DNA from: an uncultured Opitutaceae bacterium
GTDB taxonomy: Bacteria; Verrucomicrobiota; Verrucomicrobiia; Opitutales; Opitutaceae
Length of the DNA stretch: 55,024 bases
Direction: 5' to 3'
Assembly: GCA_903862935.1 (NCBI GenBank)
Contig: CAIOZY010000061.1
Coordinates: 1-55,024, forward strand
The translations under genes and the position numbers were made by a program. This document shows, piece by piece, positions 17,236 through 25,194 of the stretch. The notes below the pieces were generated by a model that made no database searches, was not told the DNA's origin, and was given only the letters and a program-made list of their open reading frames with translations. The first letter of the stretch is position 1. Each line of letters begins with the position of its first letter.

Positions 17236-17469
17236 ATGGCAACGCTATCAGACCGCCTCGCTGACAATGTCCCGGGCAAGTACTACGTCGACTCGAGCTG
17301 CATCGACTGCGACCAGTGCCGCACCGATGCCCCGGATCTGTTCTCCCGGAATGCCGATACCGGCATGTCCTTCGTGAAGCGCCAGCCGGCGAACGCCGAG
17401 GAGGCCGCGAAGATGGAGGAGATCAAGGACGCCTGCGCCTCCGAGTCGATCGGCAACGACGGAGCCTGA
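17236..17469 (+). CDS. Single-cluster 4Fe-4S ferredoxin
   Basis: 77 residues. CIDCDQC gives three cysteines spaced CxxCxxC, and a fourth Cys sits in DACASESIGNDG near the C-terminus, as in the Fer4_13 family. The usual CP pair around the fourth Cys is CA here. The start ATG 17236 (MATLSDRLADN) gives the family size. Ferredoxins of this sort carry single electrons; the nearby 2-oxoacid:ferredoxin oxidoreductase (20.4-23.2 kb) is an obvious possible partner, though it is on the other strand and not in the same operon. Confidence 0.85.
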   Translation: MATLSDRLADNVPGKYYVDSSCIDCDQCRTDAPDLFSRNADTGMSFVKRQPANAEEAAKMEEIKDACASESIGNDGA

Positions 17470-17531
17470 AGTGCCCTCCTAGGACGGCGGCCGGGCTAAC
17501 ATGCCGGGACGCGACCAGTCCGCGTGGCTTA

Positions 17532-17579
17532 GGGGTGGAGACACCCCCTGCAAGGGTCCTCCCCGCCCTGTCGGGCGGG
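17532..17579 (+). promoter_or_regulatory. Two-hairpin leader directly before adenylate kinase
   Basis: Stem 1 is GGGGTG-GAGA-CACCCC (17532-17547, a GNRA-type tetraloop). Stem 2 is CCCGCCC-TGTC-GGGCGGG (17562-17579). Eight bases later comes ATG 17588, with a GGAG only one base before it. If translation starts at 17588 this is a folded leader able to hide the start; if it starts at 17501 the stems are coding. No riboswitch class matched by eye. Confidence 0.4.
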
Positions 17580-17587
17580 CCTGGAGA

Positions 17588-18262
17588 ATGGTGCTTCTCG
17601 GTGCCCCCGGAGTAGGCAAGGGGACCCAGGCTGCGCTGCTCGCCGCCGAGCTGGGAGCCTGCCCCCTGTCGACCGGCGACGTATTCCGGGCCGCGAAGTC
17701 GTGCGACAGCTGCGGCCAGAGCGCGGTCATGCAGGCCGCCCTCGGGTTCATGCGCCGGGGCGAGCTCGTCCCGGACACGACCGTCCTCGAGATCGTCCGG
17801 GAGCGGGTCGCCTGCCTGCGTTGCCCGGGAGGGTTTCTGCTGGACGGGTTCCCGCGCACGGTCCCCCAGGCCCGGGCGCTGGCCTGGATCTTGGAGACCG
17901 AGAAACTCCGGCTCGACGCCGTGCTGAGCTATGAGCTGCCGATCGAGGAGATCGTGGCCCGGGCGGTCGGCCGGCGCAACTGCCCGAAGTGCCGCAAGGT
18001 CTATCACCTGACCGCCTTTCCCCCGAAGGTCGAGGGGATCTGCGACGTCTGCGGCACCGCTCTGGTCCTGCGCGAGGACGACAAGCCCGAAACGGTGCGC
18101 GTGCGCATGAAGGCCTACGAGAAGTGCACCGCTCCCCTGGCAAAGTACTACCGCCGCGCCCACCTTCTCGTCCCGATCGCCGCCCGGGGTAGCCCCGACG
18201 AGATCTTTCACGCAACGCTCGAGGCGCTCCGCAACCGGCCGCCCCCGGTCCACCACCACTGA
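17588..18262 (+). CDS. adk: Adenylate kinase with zinc-type LID
   Basis: 224 residues; ATP + AMP to 2 ADP. P-loop GAPGVGKGTQ, STGDVFRA, RRGELVPD, LLDGFPRT and the LID segment NCPKCRKVYH...GICDVCG are visible. The four LID cysteines (CxxC and CxxC) match the structural zinc site of many Gram-positive-type kinases. Odd: the AMP-binding helix has an extra CDSCGQS segment where most have an Ala/Gly-rich turn. Start ATG 17588 puts MVLLGAPG at the N-terminus as in the family; an in-frame ATG at 17501 would add 29 residues without family counterpart. It converges on the acyl-CoA synthetase gene 13 bp away. Confidence 0.9.
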   Translation: MVLLGAPGVGKGTQAALLAAELGACPLSTGDVFRAAKSCDSCGQSAVMQAALGFMRRGELVPDTTVLEIVRERVACLRCPGGFLLDGFPRTVPQARALAWILETEKLRLDAVLSYELPIEEIVARAVGRRNCPKCRKVYHLTAFPPKVEGICDVCGTALVLREDDKPETVRVRMKAYEKCTAPLAKYYRRAHLLVPIAARGSPDEIFHATLEALRNRPPPVHHH

Positions 18263-18275
18263 GTCCGAGGGGGCG

Positions 18276-20402
18276 CTACCCGGCGAGGGTCTGCAGCCCC
18301 AAGAGGGCCTCCTCGACACTCCGGAACACCGGCAGCCCGGCGTCGGCAAACGAGTCCCGATACGGCTCGTACCCCGCCCCGGCGTCGACGGCGATCCCGA
18401 TCGGCTTTCCGAGACAGCCCGACAACTCGGCGAGCATCCCCGCGAAGCCGCGCCCCACGGCGCCGTCGGTGTGGAGTCTGCGCGTGAAGGGGACCGCCCC
18501 CAGGATGAGGGAGCCGGCGTCGCGCCGCAGAAGGATCTCGGCCGCCCTCAGGTAGGCCGACTCGGAGGCCATCGGGGTAAGGTCCAGGGGGAGCCTCGGG
18601 GCGACCAGGCCGGCGAGGCCCTCTGCGGCGAGCATTTCCCTGAGGGCCTGGACCGTGTCCGGCTCGAGCCGTGCCGGCCCCGGGCGCGGACCGATCGCGT
18701 CGTTTCCGCTCACGCACTCGAACCCCGCGTTGCTCAGGATCGCCACCGGGCCGTGCGGAATCTTCGGGTAGGAGGCAAGCCAGGACAGGGCTGCGTCGAA
18801 GGCCGCGATCGAGTCGGAGAAACGCACGCCCGCCCGGGAAAGGACCGCCAGCTCCACATCGACCTCCCCGGCCATCGCCCCGGTGTGGCTCGCAGCCGCC
18901 GCCTGGCCCGCGGCCGTCCGGCCCGCCCGGTGCAGAAGGAACGGCACCCCTCGCTCGCGAAGGCGCATCGCCGCGTAGAGGGTCGCATCCAGGTTGCCGG
19001 GCCGGAACCCCTCCGCGTAGGCCGCGACCGCCCGGCACCGCGGGTCGGAGGCGAGACCCTCAAGGTAGTCGGGCAGCGCGACATCGAGCTCGTTGCCGAG
19101 GGCCGCCCCCAGGAGAAGCCTCAAGTGCCGGTGACGCGAGCGCCGGCACAGGAGGAAGGCGCCGCTCTGGCCGAGGAGCGCGAGCGATCCCCCTTCCGGG
19201 TGCATCGGGGGCAGCTTCTCCTGCGGGATAAACGAGGTATCTAGGTCGATCCCCGGAACCCAGTGCCCGAGGAAGTTCGGGCCCAGGATCGCCGGGGTCC
19301 AGCGCCCCGCGGCCCGGGTGGACCGGAGCTCGGCCGCGAGCGCCGCGCCAAGCCCCTCGGTGTCGGCGCCGTCGCCGAGTCCGCCGGGGACCAGGGCCAC
19401 GACCTGCGCCCCGCCCCCCTGGGCGATCAGCTCCGAGACGGCCTTCGCCGCCGCGGGCGCGGGGATTGCCAGGATCAGCAGGTCGACCGGCCGGTTCCGC
19501 AGCGCGGCGACCGACGCAACACACGGAAGCCCGAGCAGGATGTCCTGGCCCGGCTTGATCAGGGTGAGCCCGCCCTCGAGGGCCGCGCAGCGCCGCAGGT
19601 TCTCAAGGATGATCCGGCCGACCCCGTCCTCGCGGGACGAGATCCCCGCCAGGGCGACCCGGCGCGGAGCGCGCACCGCATCGAGGAACCCCGCCGGGGG
19701 CGGTATCCTCGCCGGCGGGCGCGGATCGCGCCTGCCCACCGCGTCGAGAGGCCGGGCGTCGCCTCGCAGGTCGAGGGCGACCGGGTTCATCTCCAGAAGC
19801 GTCAGGCCCTCCTCCTCGGCCAGGCCGGCCAGGCGCCACAGGCCCGTCAGGAATGCCCCGAGCCGGACCTCGTCGGTCAGGGCCTTCGCCCCGCGCAGCC
19901 GCCCGAGCCAGACCCGGCCGACCAGGTGCTCGCGCACCTCGGCAAGCGCCTGGGCCGGGGACATCAGGCCGATCGGCCAGCGCAGCACCCCCGCGTGCTG
20001 CGAGAGGGCTTCGGCCTGGAGCCCGCCGCAGCCGAAAAGCGCGATCCAGCCGGTCTCGTTGCGGGTGAGGGAGACAAAGGCCTCGGAGGGCAGGCCCTCG
20101 CTCCGGGCGAAGGCGATTTTTTCGCAGACCAGGGCCCCGATCCAGCGGTGCCCCGCGCCCTCAACCCGGCCCCTCATCGCCTCGGCCGAGCGGTCCACGG
20201 CCGCTTTCTCATAGCCGATAAAAGCTACGGCCCCGAGCTCCGACTTGTGCCACAGCCCCTCGCCCAGGCCCTTGAGGACCACAGGGTCGCCCGGGGAGAA
20301 GGGCGCCGGATCCGTGGCGAAGGCGTGCCGGGGCGGAAGGATCCCGGAGCGTTGGAGGATCCCGTAGGCCTCCGCCTCTCCGACAAATGCCCCCCCGCTC
20401 AT
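18276..20402 (-). CDS. ADP-forming acyl-CoA synthetase, fused subunits in beta-alpha order
   Basis: 708 residues. Residues ~1-230 are an ATP-grasp (beta) domain (EAYGILQRSGILPP, VVLKGLGEGLWHKSELGAV, LLEMNPVALD). Residues ~245-370 are a CoA-binding Rossmann domain (RRVALAGISSREDGVGR), and ~400-700 a succinyl-CoA-ligase-like domain (LLGQSGAFLL) with the phospho-histidine motif SHTGAMAG (His506). The enzyme converts acyl-CoA + ADP + Pi to acid + CoA + ATP. Fused homologues more often run alpha-beta. A Gcn5-containing protein acetyltransferase relative is excluded: no GNAT domain is present. The ATG (20402) overlaps the stop of the oxidoreductase beta-gamma gene, so acyl-CoA from that enzyme is the likely substrate. 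Confidence 0.87.
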   Translation of the reverse strand: MSGGAFVGEAEAYGILQRSGILPPRHAFATDPAPFSPGDPVVLKGLGEGLWHKSELGAVAFIGYEKAAVDRSAEAMRGRVEGAGHRWIGALVCEKIAFARSEGLPSEAFVSLTRNETGWIALFGCGGLQAEALSQHAGVLRWPIGLMSPAQALAEVREHLVGRVWLGRLRGAKALTDEVRLGAFLTGLWRLAGLAEEEGLTLLEMNPVALDLRGDARPLDAVGRRDPRPPARIPPPAGFLDAVRAPRRVALAGISSREDGVGRIILENLRRCAALEGGLTLIKPGQDILLGLPCVASVAALRNRPVDLLILAIPAPAAAKAVSELIAQGGGAQVVALVPGGLGDGADTEGLGAALAAELRSTRAAGRWTPAILGPNFLGHWVPGIDLDTSFIPQEKLPPMHPEGGSLALLGQSGAFLLCRRSRHRHLRLLLGAALGNELDVALPDYLEGLASDPRCRAVAAYAEGFRPGNLDATLYAAMRLRERGVPFLLHRAGRTAAGQAAAASHTGAMAGEVDVELAVLSRAGVRFSDSIAAFDAALSWLASYPKIPHGPVAILSNAGFECVSGNDAIGPRPGPARLEPDTVQALREMLAAEGLAGLVAPRLPLDLTPMASESAYLRAAEILLRRDAGSLILGAVPFTRRLHTDGAVGRGFAGMLAELSGCLGKPIGIAVDAGAGYEPYRDSFADAGLPVFRSVEEALLGLQTLAG

Positions 20403-21820
20403 CCGGCCGCGAGCTCGACGGCCCGCCGGCCGGCGGCGAAGGCCGCCTCGTTGACCGGCAGGACGGAGGGCTTGTCCTTGAACAAGTGGCGCAGGGTACC
20501 GAGGATCCGCTCGGCGGGCAGGGCATCGGTGGCGGCCTGCAGGGCGCCCAGGGCGACGACGTTCTTGACGACCGGGCGGTTGAGCCCGGCTGCAATCTCG
20601 GTGAACGGCACCGGGATCACCCGGCGGCCGGCCGGAAGCCCCTTGGGATCCTTGACCGTCGTGCTGTCGTAGAGGATGACGCCGCCCTCGGCGACCGTGG
20701 GCGCGAACCGCGCCAGGCTCGGCGCGTTGAAGGCGATCAGGACATCGGGGCGCGCGGCGGAGGGATTGAGGACCTCGCCCTCGGCGATGTGGACGTCGGC
20801 AAAGGAGGTTCCGCCGCGGCTCTCCGGGCCGTAGCTGGGGATGTGGGTCGAGTCGTACCCTTCCGCAATCGCCGCCCGGGTGAGGATCAGGGCCGCGGTC
20901 TGCGCCCCGTCCCCGCCGGCCCCGGCCAGCTTGAAGCTGCGGTCGCGGTTGCCTGAGGCGTGGCGCGCCGGTGCGGACGCCGACCCCGCCTCCGCCCGGT
21001 CTGCCCCGGCCAGCGCAAGGATGATGTCCGGATCGAAGCTCGGCGGCGGCCGGTGGAACCACGGCTCCACGATCGCGTCCTTCTTCACTCCGAGCGGGAA
21101 GACCGGCTCCATCTGCGTGCGGATCCACTCCTCGGCGGCCTCGGGGTTGACCTTCAGGTGGGTGGGGCACTCGGCCAGGACCTCGATGAAGGCGTAGCCA
21201 CGGCCCTCCATCTGGAGGCGGATCCCCTTGGCGATCGCCTTGCGGGCCTTGATCCGCTGCTTGGCGTTGTAGAGGGCCACCCGCTCGACGAAGACAGGCC
21301 CGTCCAGCTGCGCGATCAGCTCGGCCATCCGCAGCGGCTTGCCCATGCTGGCGTTGCGCCCCTCGGGGCTGGTCGCGGTCTTCTGGCCCATGAGGGATGT
21401 GGGCGCCAGCTGCCCGCCGGTCATGCCGTAGATGCCGTTGTTGATGAAGATGACCGTGATCGGCACCCCCATCTGCGCGATCGAGATCGTCTCGGCGAGA
21501 CCGATCGAGGCGAGGTCACCGTCGCCCTGGTAGCTGATGACGACGGCCTCGGGGTTGGCGAGCTTGTGGGCCAGGGCCACAGCCGGAGCCCTGCCGTGCG
21601 CGGCCTGGGTGTTGCCGACGTCGAAGTAATAATAGGCGAAGACCGAGCAGCCGACCGGGCTGATCAAGACCGTGCGGTCCTGGACCCCGAGTTCGTCGAT
21701 CGCGTCCGCCAGGTCCCGGTGGACCAGCCCGTGGCCGCAGCCCGGGCAATAGTGCGTGGAGTGGTCGGCCAGGCCCTGGCCGTGCGAGTGGCGGGCGAAG
21801 TGGTCGTAGAAGGCGCTCAT
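20399..21820 (-). CDS. 2-oxoacid:ferredoxin oxidoreductase, fused beta (TPP) and gamma subunits
   Basis: 473 residues. The beta part has HYCPGCGHGLVHR (Cys25, Cys28), PVGCSVFAYYYFDVG and the thiamine-diphosphate motif QGDGDLASIGLAE...INNGIYGMTGGQ (GDGD 99-102). A linker near residues 275-290 leads to the gamma domain (FKLAGAGGDGAQTAALIL, YGPESRGGTSFADVHIAE, NVVALGALQAAT). These catalyse CoA-dependent oxidative decarboxylation of 2-oxoacids with ferredoxin as acceptor. Sequence style is VOR/KOR-like (branched-chain or 2-oxoglutarate) rather than pyruvate-specific. Start ATG 21820 overlaps the alpha gene's TGA. Confidence 0.88.
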   Translation of the reverse strand: MSAFYDHFARHSHGQGLADHSTHYCPGCGHGLVHRDLADAIDELGVQDRTVLISPVGCSVFAYYYFDVGNTQAAHGRAPAVALAHKLANPEAVVISYQGDGDLASIGLAETISIAQMGVPITVIFINNGIYGMTGGQLAPTSLMGQKTATSPEGRNASMGKPLRMAELIAQLDGPVFVERVALYNAKQRIKARKAIAKGIRLQMEGRGYAFIEVLAECPTHLKVNPEAAEEWIRTQMEPVFPLGVKKDAIVEPWFHRPPPSFDPDIILALAGADRAEAGSASAPARHASGNRDRSFKLAGAGGDGAQTAALILTRAAIAEGYDSTHIPSYGPESRGGTSFADVHIAEGEVLNPSAARPDVLIAFNAPSLARFAPTVAEGGVILYDSTTVKDPKGLPAGRRVIPVPFTEIAAGLNRPVVKNVVALGALQAATDALPAERILGTLRHLFKDKPSVLPVNEAAFAAGRRAVELAAG

Positions 21821-23223
21821 GCGTGGACCTCCTGGGTCTCGCGGATGCAGGCGAGGATGTCGCCCTGCTGGGGCAGGTTGCCGCCGAGGCGGCGGACCGA
21901 GGCGATCGGCGGCGGCGCGATCCCGGCGTGGCTTAAGGCCAGGCGCAGCTCGTCCTCGAGCTGCCCGGGGCTCGCCTCGACGACGACGATCTGCTCGACG
22001 TGGGTTAGGGCGTCGCGCAGGGCGTCGATCGGGAAGGGCCACAGGGTCACGGGCCGGAACAGGCCCGCCGCGATCCCCATGCTGCGGGCCTCCTCGACCG
22101 CGCCCTTGGTCATCCGGGCCGGTGTGTTGCAGGCGATTGCTAGGACCCGCGCGTCCTCGCAGTGGTACAGCTCGGCCCGCTGCTCGTTGGAGCCGATCTC
22201 GGCGTACTTGGCGTTCAGGTGTTCGTTGTGCTTTTCCAGGTCCGCCTCGGACAGGTGGATCGAGCAGATGAGGTTCCGGCGGTGGGCCTTGTCGCCCCAG
22301 ACCGCCCAGGCGGGAAGCCCCGGGTTGAGCAGGTACGGGGGCAGGCGCACCGAGCCGGTCATCTGGCCCAGGTAGCCGTCGCCCAGGATCACGACGGGGT
22401 TGCGGTAGCGGAAGCTCAGGGCGAAGGCCTCCATCGTCAGGTCGAGCATCTCCTGCGGGGTGCTCGGGGCCAGGACGATCGCGTGCGTGTTGCCGTGGCC
22501 CAGGCCCCGGCAGGCGAGCTTGATGTCGGTCTGCTCCGGGGCGATGTTGCCCAGGCCCGGGCCCCCGCGCATCACGTTTATGAATACGCCGGGCACCTCG
22601 GCCCCGATCATGTAGCTGACCCCCTCGAGCATGAGGCTGAACCCGGGGCTGGAGGTGAAAGTCATCACGGGAACGCCGGCCGCGCCGGCCCCGTACATCA
22701 TGTTGACGGCGGCCACCTCGCTCACGGCCTGGACGAAGGCGCCGTTGAGTTTGGGCATGATCTTGGCCATCAGCTCCGCACCCTCCGTGCTCGGCGTGAT
22801 CGGGTAGCCGTAGACGTGGCGGCACCCGGCGAGGACCGCCCCGATCGCCGCCGCGTAGTTTCCCTTCAGGACCAGCGGCTCGCACTCGGGCAGCGGGATC
22901 TTCACGGGCGGCCGGTCGCGCGGCGGGGCCTGCTCGGAGGGCTTCTGTCCGAAGAGCTTTGCGGGGTCCTCCAGCTGGTAGTCCTGGGCGTGTCGGGTCA
23001 CCTCGGACTCGGGCCTCAGGCCGAACGGCTCCGGGCAGGCCTCGATGCACAGGCCGCAGCCCGAGCAGGTGTCCAGGTGGAGTTCGACGGCGATCAGGCC
23101 CGTCTCGGCGCAGATCGACTTGCCCGGGCTGATGCAGCCCTTGGCGCAGACTTCCACGCACCTCAGGCAGCCCTTGCAGTAGGCAGGTTCAAGAAACGGT
23201 CGGCCTCTGGCGATCGCGGGCAT
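21817..23223 (-). CDS. 2-oxoacid:ferredoxin oxidoreductase, ferredoxin domain fused to alpha subunit
   Basis: 468 residues. The N-terminal ~75 residues carry two 4Fe-4S motifs (CKGCLRCVEVC and CSGCGLCIEACP), replacing the separate delta subunit. The alpha (pyrimidine/transketolase-like) domain follows: GNYAAAIGAVLAGCRHVYGYPITPSTEGAE, FTSSPGFSLMLEGVSYMIGAEVPGVFINVMRGGPGLGN, and a C-terminal FRPVTLWPFP domain. First gene of the three-gene run alpha / beta-gamma / ADP-forming synthetase, each overlapping the next by 4 bp. It is divergent from a DMT transporter across about 247 bp, which must hold the operon promoter. Confidence 0.9.
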   Translation of the reverse strand: MPAIARGRPFLEPAYCKGCLRCVEVCAKGCISPGKSICAETGLIAVELHLDTCSGCGLCIEACPEPFGLRPESEVTRHAQDYQLEDPAKLFGQKPSEQAPPRDRPPVKIPLPECEPLVLKGNYAAAIGAVLAGCRHVYGYPITPSTEGAELMAKIMPKLNGAFVQAVSEVAAVNMMYGAGAAGVPVMTFTSSPGFSLMLEGVSYMIGAEVPGVFINVMRGGPGLGNIAPEQTDIKLACRGLGHGNTHAIVLAPSTPQEMLDLTMEAFALSFRYRNPVVILGDGYLGQMTGSVRLPPYLLNPGLPAWAVWGDKAHRRNLICSIHLSEADLEKHNEHLNAKYAEIGSNEQRAELYHCEDARVLAIACNTPARMTKGAVEEARSMGIAAGLFRPVTLWPFPIDALRDALTHVEQIVVVEASPGQLEDELRLALSHAGIAPPPIASVRRLGGNLPQQGDILACIRETQEVHA

Positions 23224-23470
23224 GGGGTTTTATGCGGGGTTTTCTGCCGGGAAGATAAGCCTGCGGCCGGGCCCGCGCTGCGCGTTTGTTGGCGTATGCT
23301 GCGCGCCACTTGCACACCCCGAAAATCCGGCCCCGCAACAGCTGTCCTGTCCGCCCCAAGTTCCCCAACTTATGCGCCCCGGCCGAGGGAAAAGTCCCCC
23401 GCACAGGGCGGCGCAATATCCTCGCCTCGGCCGCCGCGGCGAGTTCAGATCCCCGGCCTTCCCGAAACCC

Positions 23471-24403
23471 ATGTTCCCCGCGTTCTTGGCCGCCTTCTTC
23501 TTCGCGCTGAACGCCACCTGCGCCCAGCACAGCGTGGGGGTGGCCGGGCCGCTTCGCGCGAACCTGGGCCGCCTGGCCATCGCCGTCGTGATCCTGGGGC
23601 TTTTTGCCCACACGATCGGGCACGGGTTCGAGAGCCAAGGCACGAGCTGGTTCTTGCTGAGCGGGGTGATCGGGCTGGGCCTGGGGGACCTCGGGGTCTA
23701 CGGGGCCCTGCCGCTTCTGGGCTCGCGCCTGACGGTCCTGATGACGCAGTGCCTGGCGGCGCCGATCGCGGCCCTGGGGGAGTGGCTGTGGCTGGGCACC
23801 AAGCTAACGGCCGCCCAGCTCACCTGGGGCGGGGTCGTCCTTGCCGGGGTCGCCTATGCCCTGATGCCGAGCCAGGCCGACCCGCCGCGGGTCCGGGTGA
23901 GGCCGGCGGGTTTCGCCTTCGGGCTGGTCGCCGCGATCGGCCAGGGGATCGGGGCCGCCCTGATCAGCCGCAAGGGCGTGATGGTCGCCGCGGCTGCGGG
24001 CGAGTCGGTCGCCAACGCAAACTTCGGCCTGACGGTCGCCTACCAGAGGATCCTCGCCGGGATCATCTTCACGGCGCTCGCGATCGGGCTGCTCAAGGTG
24101 TTCGGGCTGATGCCGCCTGCGCCCCAGGCGAGCGCCAAGGCCCGCCGCGCGGGGCTGTGGTGGATGATGGCAAACGGCCTGGTCGGTCCCGTCGCCGGGG
24201 TGGGTTGCTACCAGTGGGCCCTGTCGACGACCCCCAGCGGCATCGTCCTGCCGATCGCGGCGACGACCCCGCTTCTTTCGATCCCGATCGCCTACTGGCT
24301 GGAGGGCGACCGGCCGACTCGCCGGTCGATCGTGGGCGGCCTGATCGCGGTGGCCGGCTGCATCGCGCTGACCTGGGTGAGCGCGGGCCAGGGGGCGCGA
24401 TGA
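23471..24403 (+). CDS. EamA/DMT-family transporter
   Basis: 310 residues with about 10 hydrophobic helices in two EamA repeats (first: FPAFLAAFFFALNATCAQ...; second: FAFGLVAAIGQGIGAALISRKGV...), ending IAVAGCIALTWVS. Metabolite or drug efflux is typical; substrate unknown. I chose ATG 23471, where the first membrane helix begins; the open frame back to 23222 covers the divergent promoter region. Its TGA overlaps the TerC start (ATGA at 24400-24403). Confidence 0.87.
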   Translation: MFPAFLAAFFFALNATCAQHSVGVAGPLRANLGRLAIAVVILGLFAHTIGHGFESQGTSWFLLSGVIGLGLGDLGVYGALPLLGSRLTVLMTQCLAAPIAALGEWLWLGTKLTAAQLTWGGVVLAGVAYALMPSQADPPRVRVRPAGFAFGLVAAIGQGIGAALISRKGVMVAAAAGESVANANFGLTVAYQRILAGIIFTALAIGLLKVFGLMPPAPQASAKARRAGLWWMMANGLVGPVAGVGCYQWALSTTPSGIVLPIAATTPLLSIPIAYWLEGDRPTRRSIVGGLIAVAGCIALTWVSAGQGAR

Positions 24404-25194
24404 GACCCCGGCGCGCGCTGGCGTGGACGGCTCTCTGGGCGGGGGCGGCCCTGGCTGCCTTCGCCGCGCTGCGCGCGGGGCGCGGGGCTGAGGTCTCCAA
24501 CCAGTTTCTGACGGGCTACCTCGTGGAGCTGAGCCTGAGCGTGGACAATGTCCTCGTCTTCGCGGTCATCTTCGAGCACTTCGCCGTCGAGCCCGCCCGG
24601 CAGGGGCGGCTCCTGCTGTGGGGGGTCCTTGGTTCGGCGCTCCTTCGCAGCGCCTTCCTCTTCGCCGGGGCCGCGGCCCTGCACCGCTTCCACTGGCTTT
24701 TGGACCTGTTCGGGGTCCTGCTCATTGCGATGGCGCTGCGGATGGCCCACTGCGGACTGGCTGGGCGCCCGGCCGGGTCCGGCCCGGTCCCCGGCCTGGG
24801 GCTCATCAACCGCCTCGGCGGCCCCGTGGAGCGCCTCGGCGGCCGGTTCCTCCTGGTTCTGCTCGTGGTCGAGGCGACCGATCTGGTCTTCGCCCTGGAC
24901 TCGCTCCCGGCGGTCCTCGCGGTCGCGCCCAACCCGGCAATCGCGCTGGCCTCGAACCTGTTCGCGGTGATGGGGCTTCGCTCGCTTTACTTTGCGGTCG
25001 TGGCGGTCCGCCGGCGCCTGCGTCTGATCGACGCCGGGCTCGCCGCGATCCTGCTGTTCATCGGGGCGCGGATCCTCGCGGCCCGCTGGGTCGAGATCCC
25101 GACCTGGGCCTCCCTGTCGTTTGTCGGGGCGGTCCTCGCCGCGGTGGTGGCCGATAGCCTCCTGCGGCCGGTCAGGACCCCGCCGGGGCCCTGA
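24400..25194 (+). CDS. TerC-family integral membrane protein
   Basis: 264 residues, 7-9 helices. The acidic-residue motifs that define TerC are present: LVELSLSVDNVLVFAVIF near residue 45 and VVEATDLVFALDSLPAVLAV near residue 160. Family members (TerC, Alx, MeeF/MeeY) are linked to tellurium resistance and to manganese export that metallates secreted proteins. No other ter genes are nearby. It is translationally coupled to the EamA gene and its last 23 bp overlap the convergent rarD gene. Confidence 0.9.
   Translation: MRPRRALAWTALWAGAALAAFAALRAGRGAEVSNQFLTGYLVELSLSVDNVLVFAVIFEHFAVEPARQGRLLLWGVLGSALLRSAFLFAGAAALHRFHWLLDLFGVLLIAMALRMAHCGLAGRPAGSGPVPGLGLINRLGGPVERLGGRFLLVLLVVEATDLVFALDSLPAVLAVAPNPAIALASNLFAVMGLRSLYFAVVAVRRRLRLIDAGLAAILLFIGARILAARWVEIPTWASLSFVGAVLAAVVADSLLRPVRTPPGP

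Noticed and set aside
22162-25194. 1010-codon plus-strand frame through the oxidoreductase and transporters
   Set aside because: Its first ~740 codons are antisense to the oxidoreductase and out of frame with the DMT gene; only the final TerC part is real, starting at 24400.
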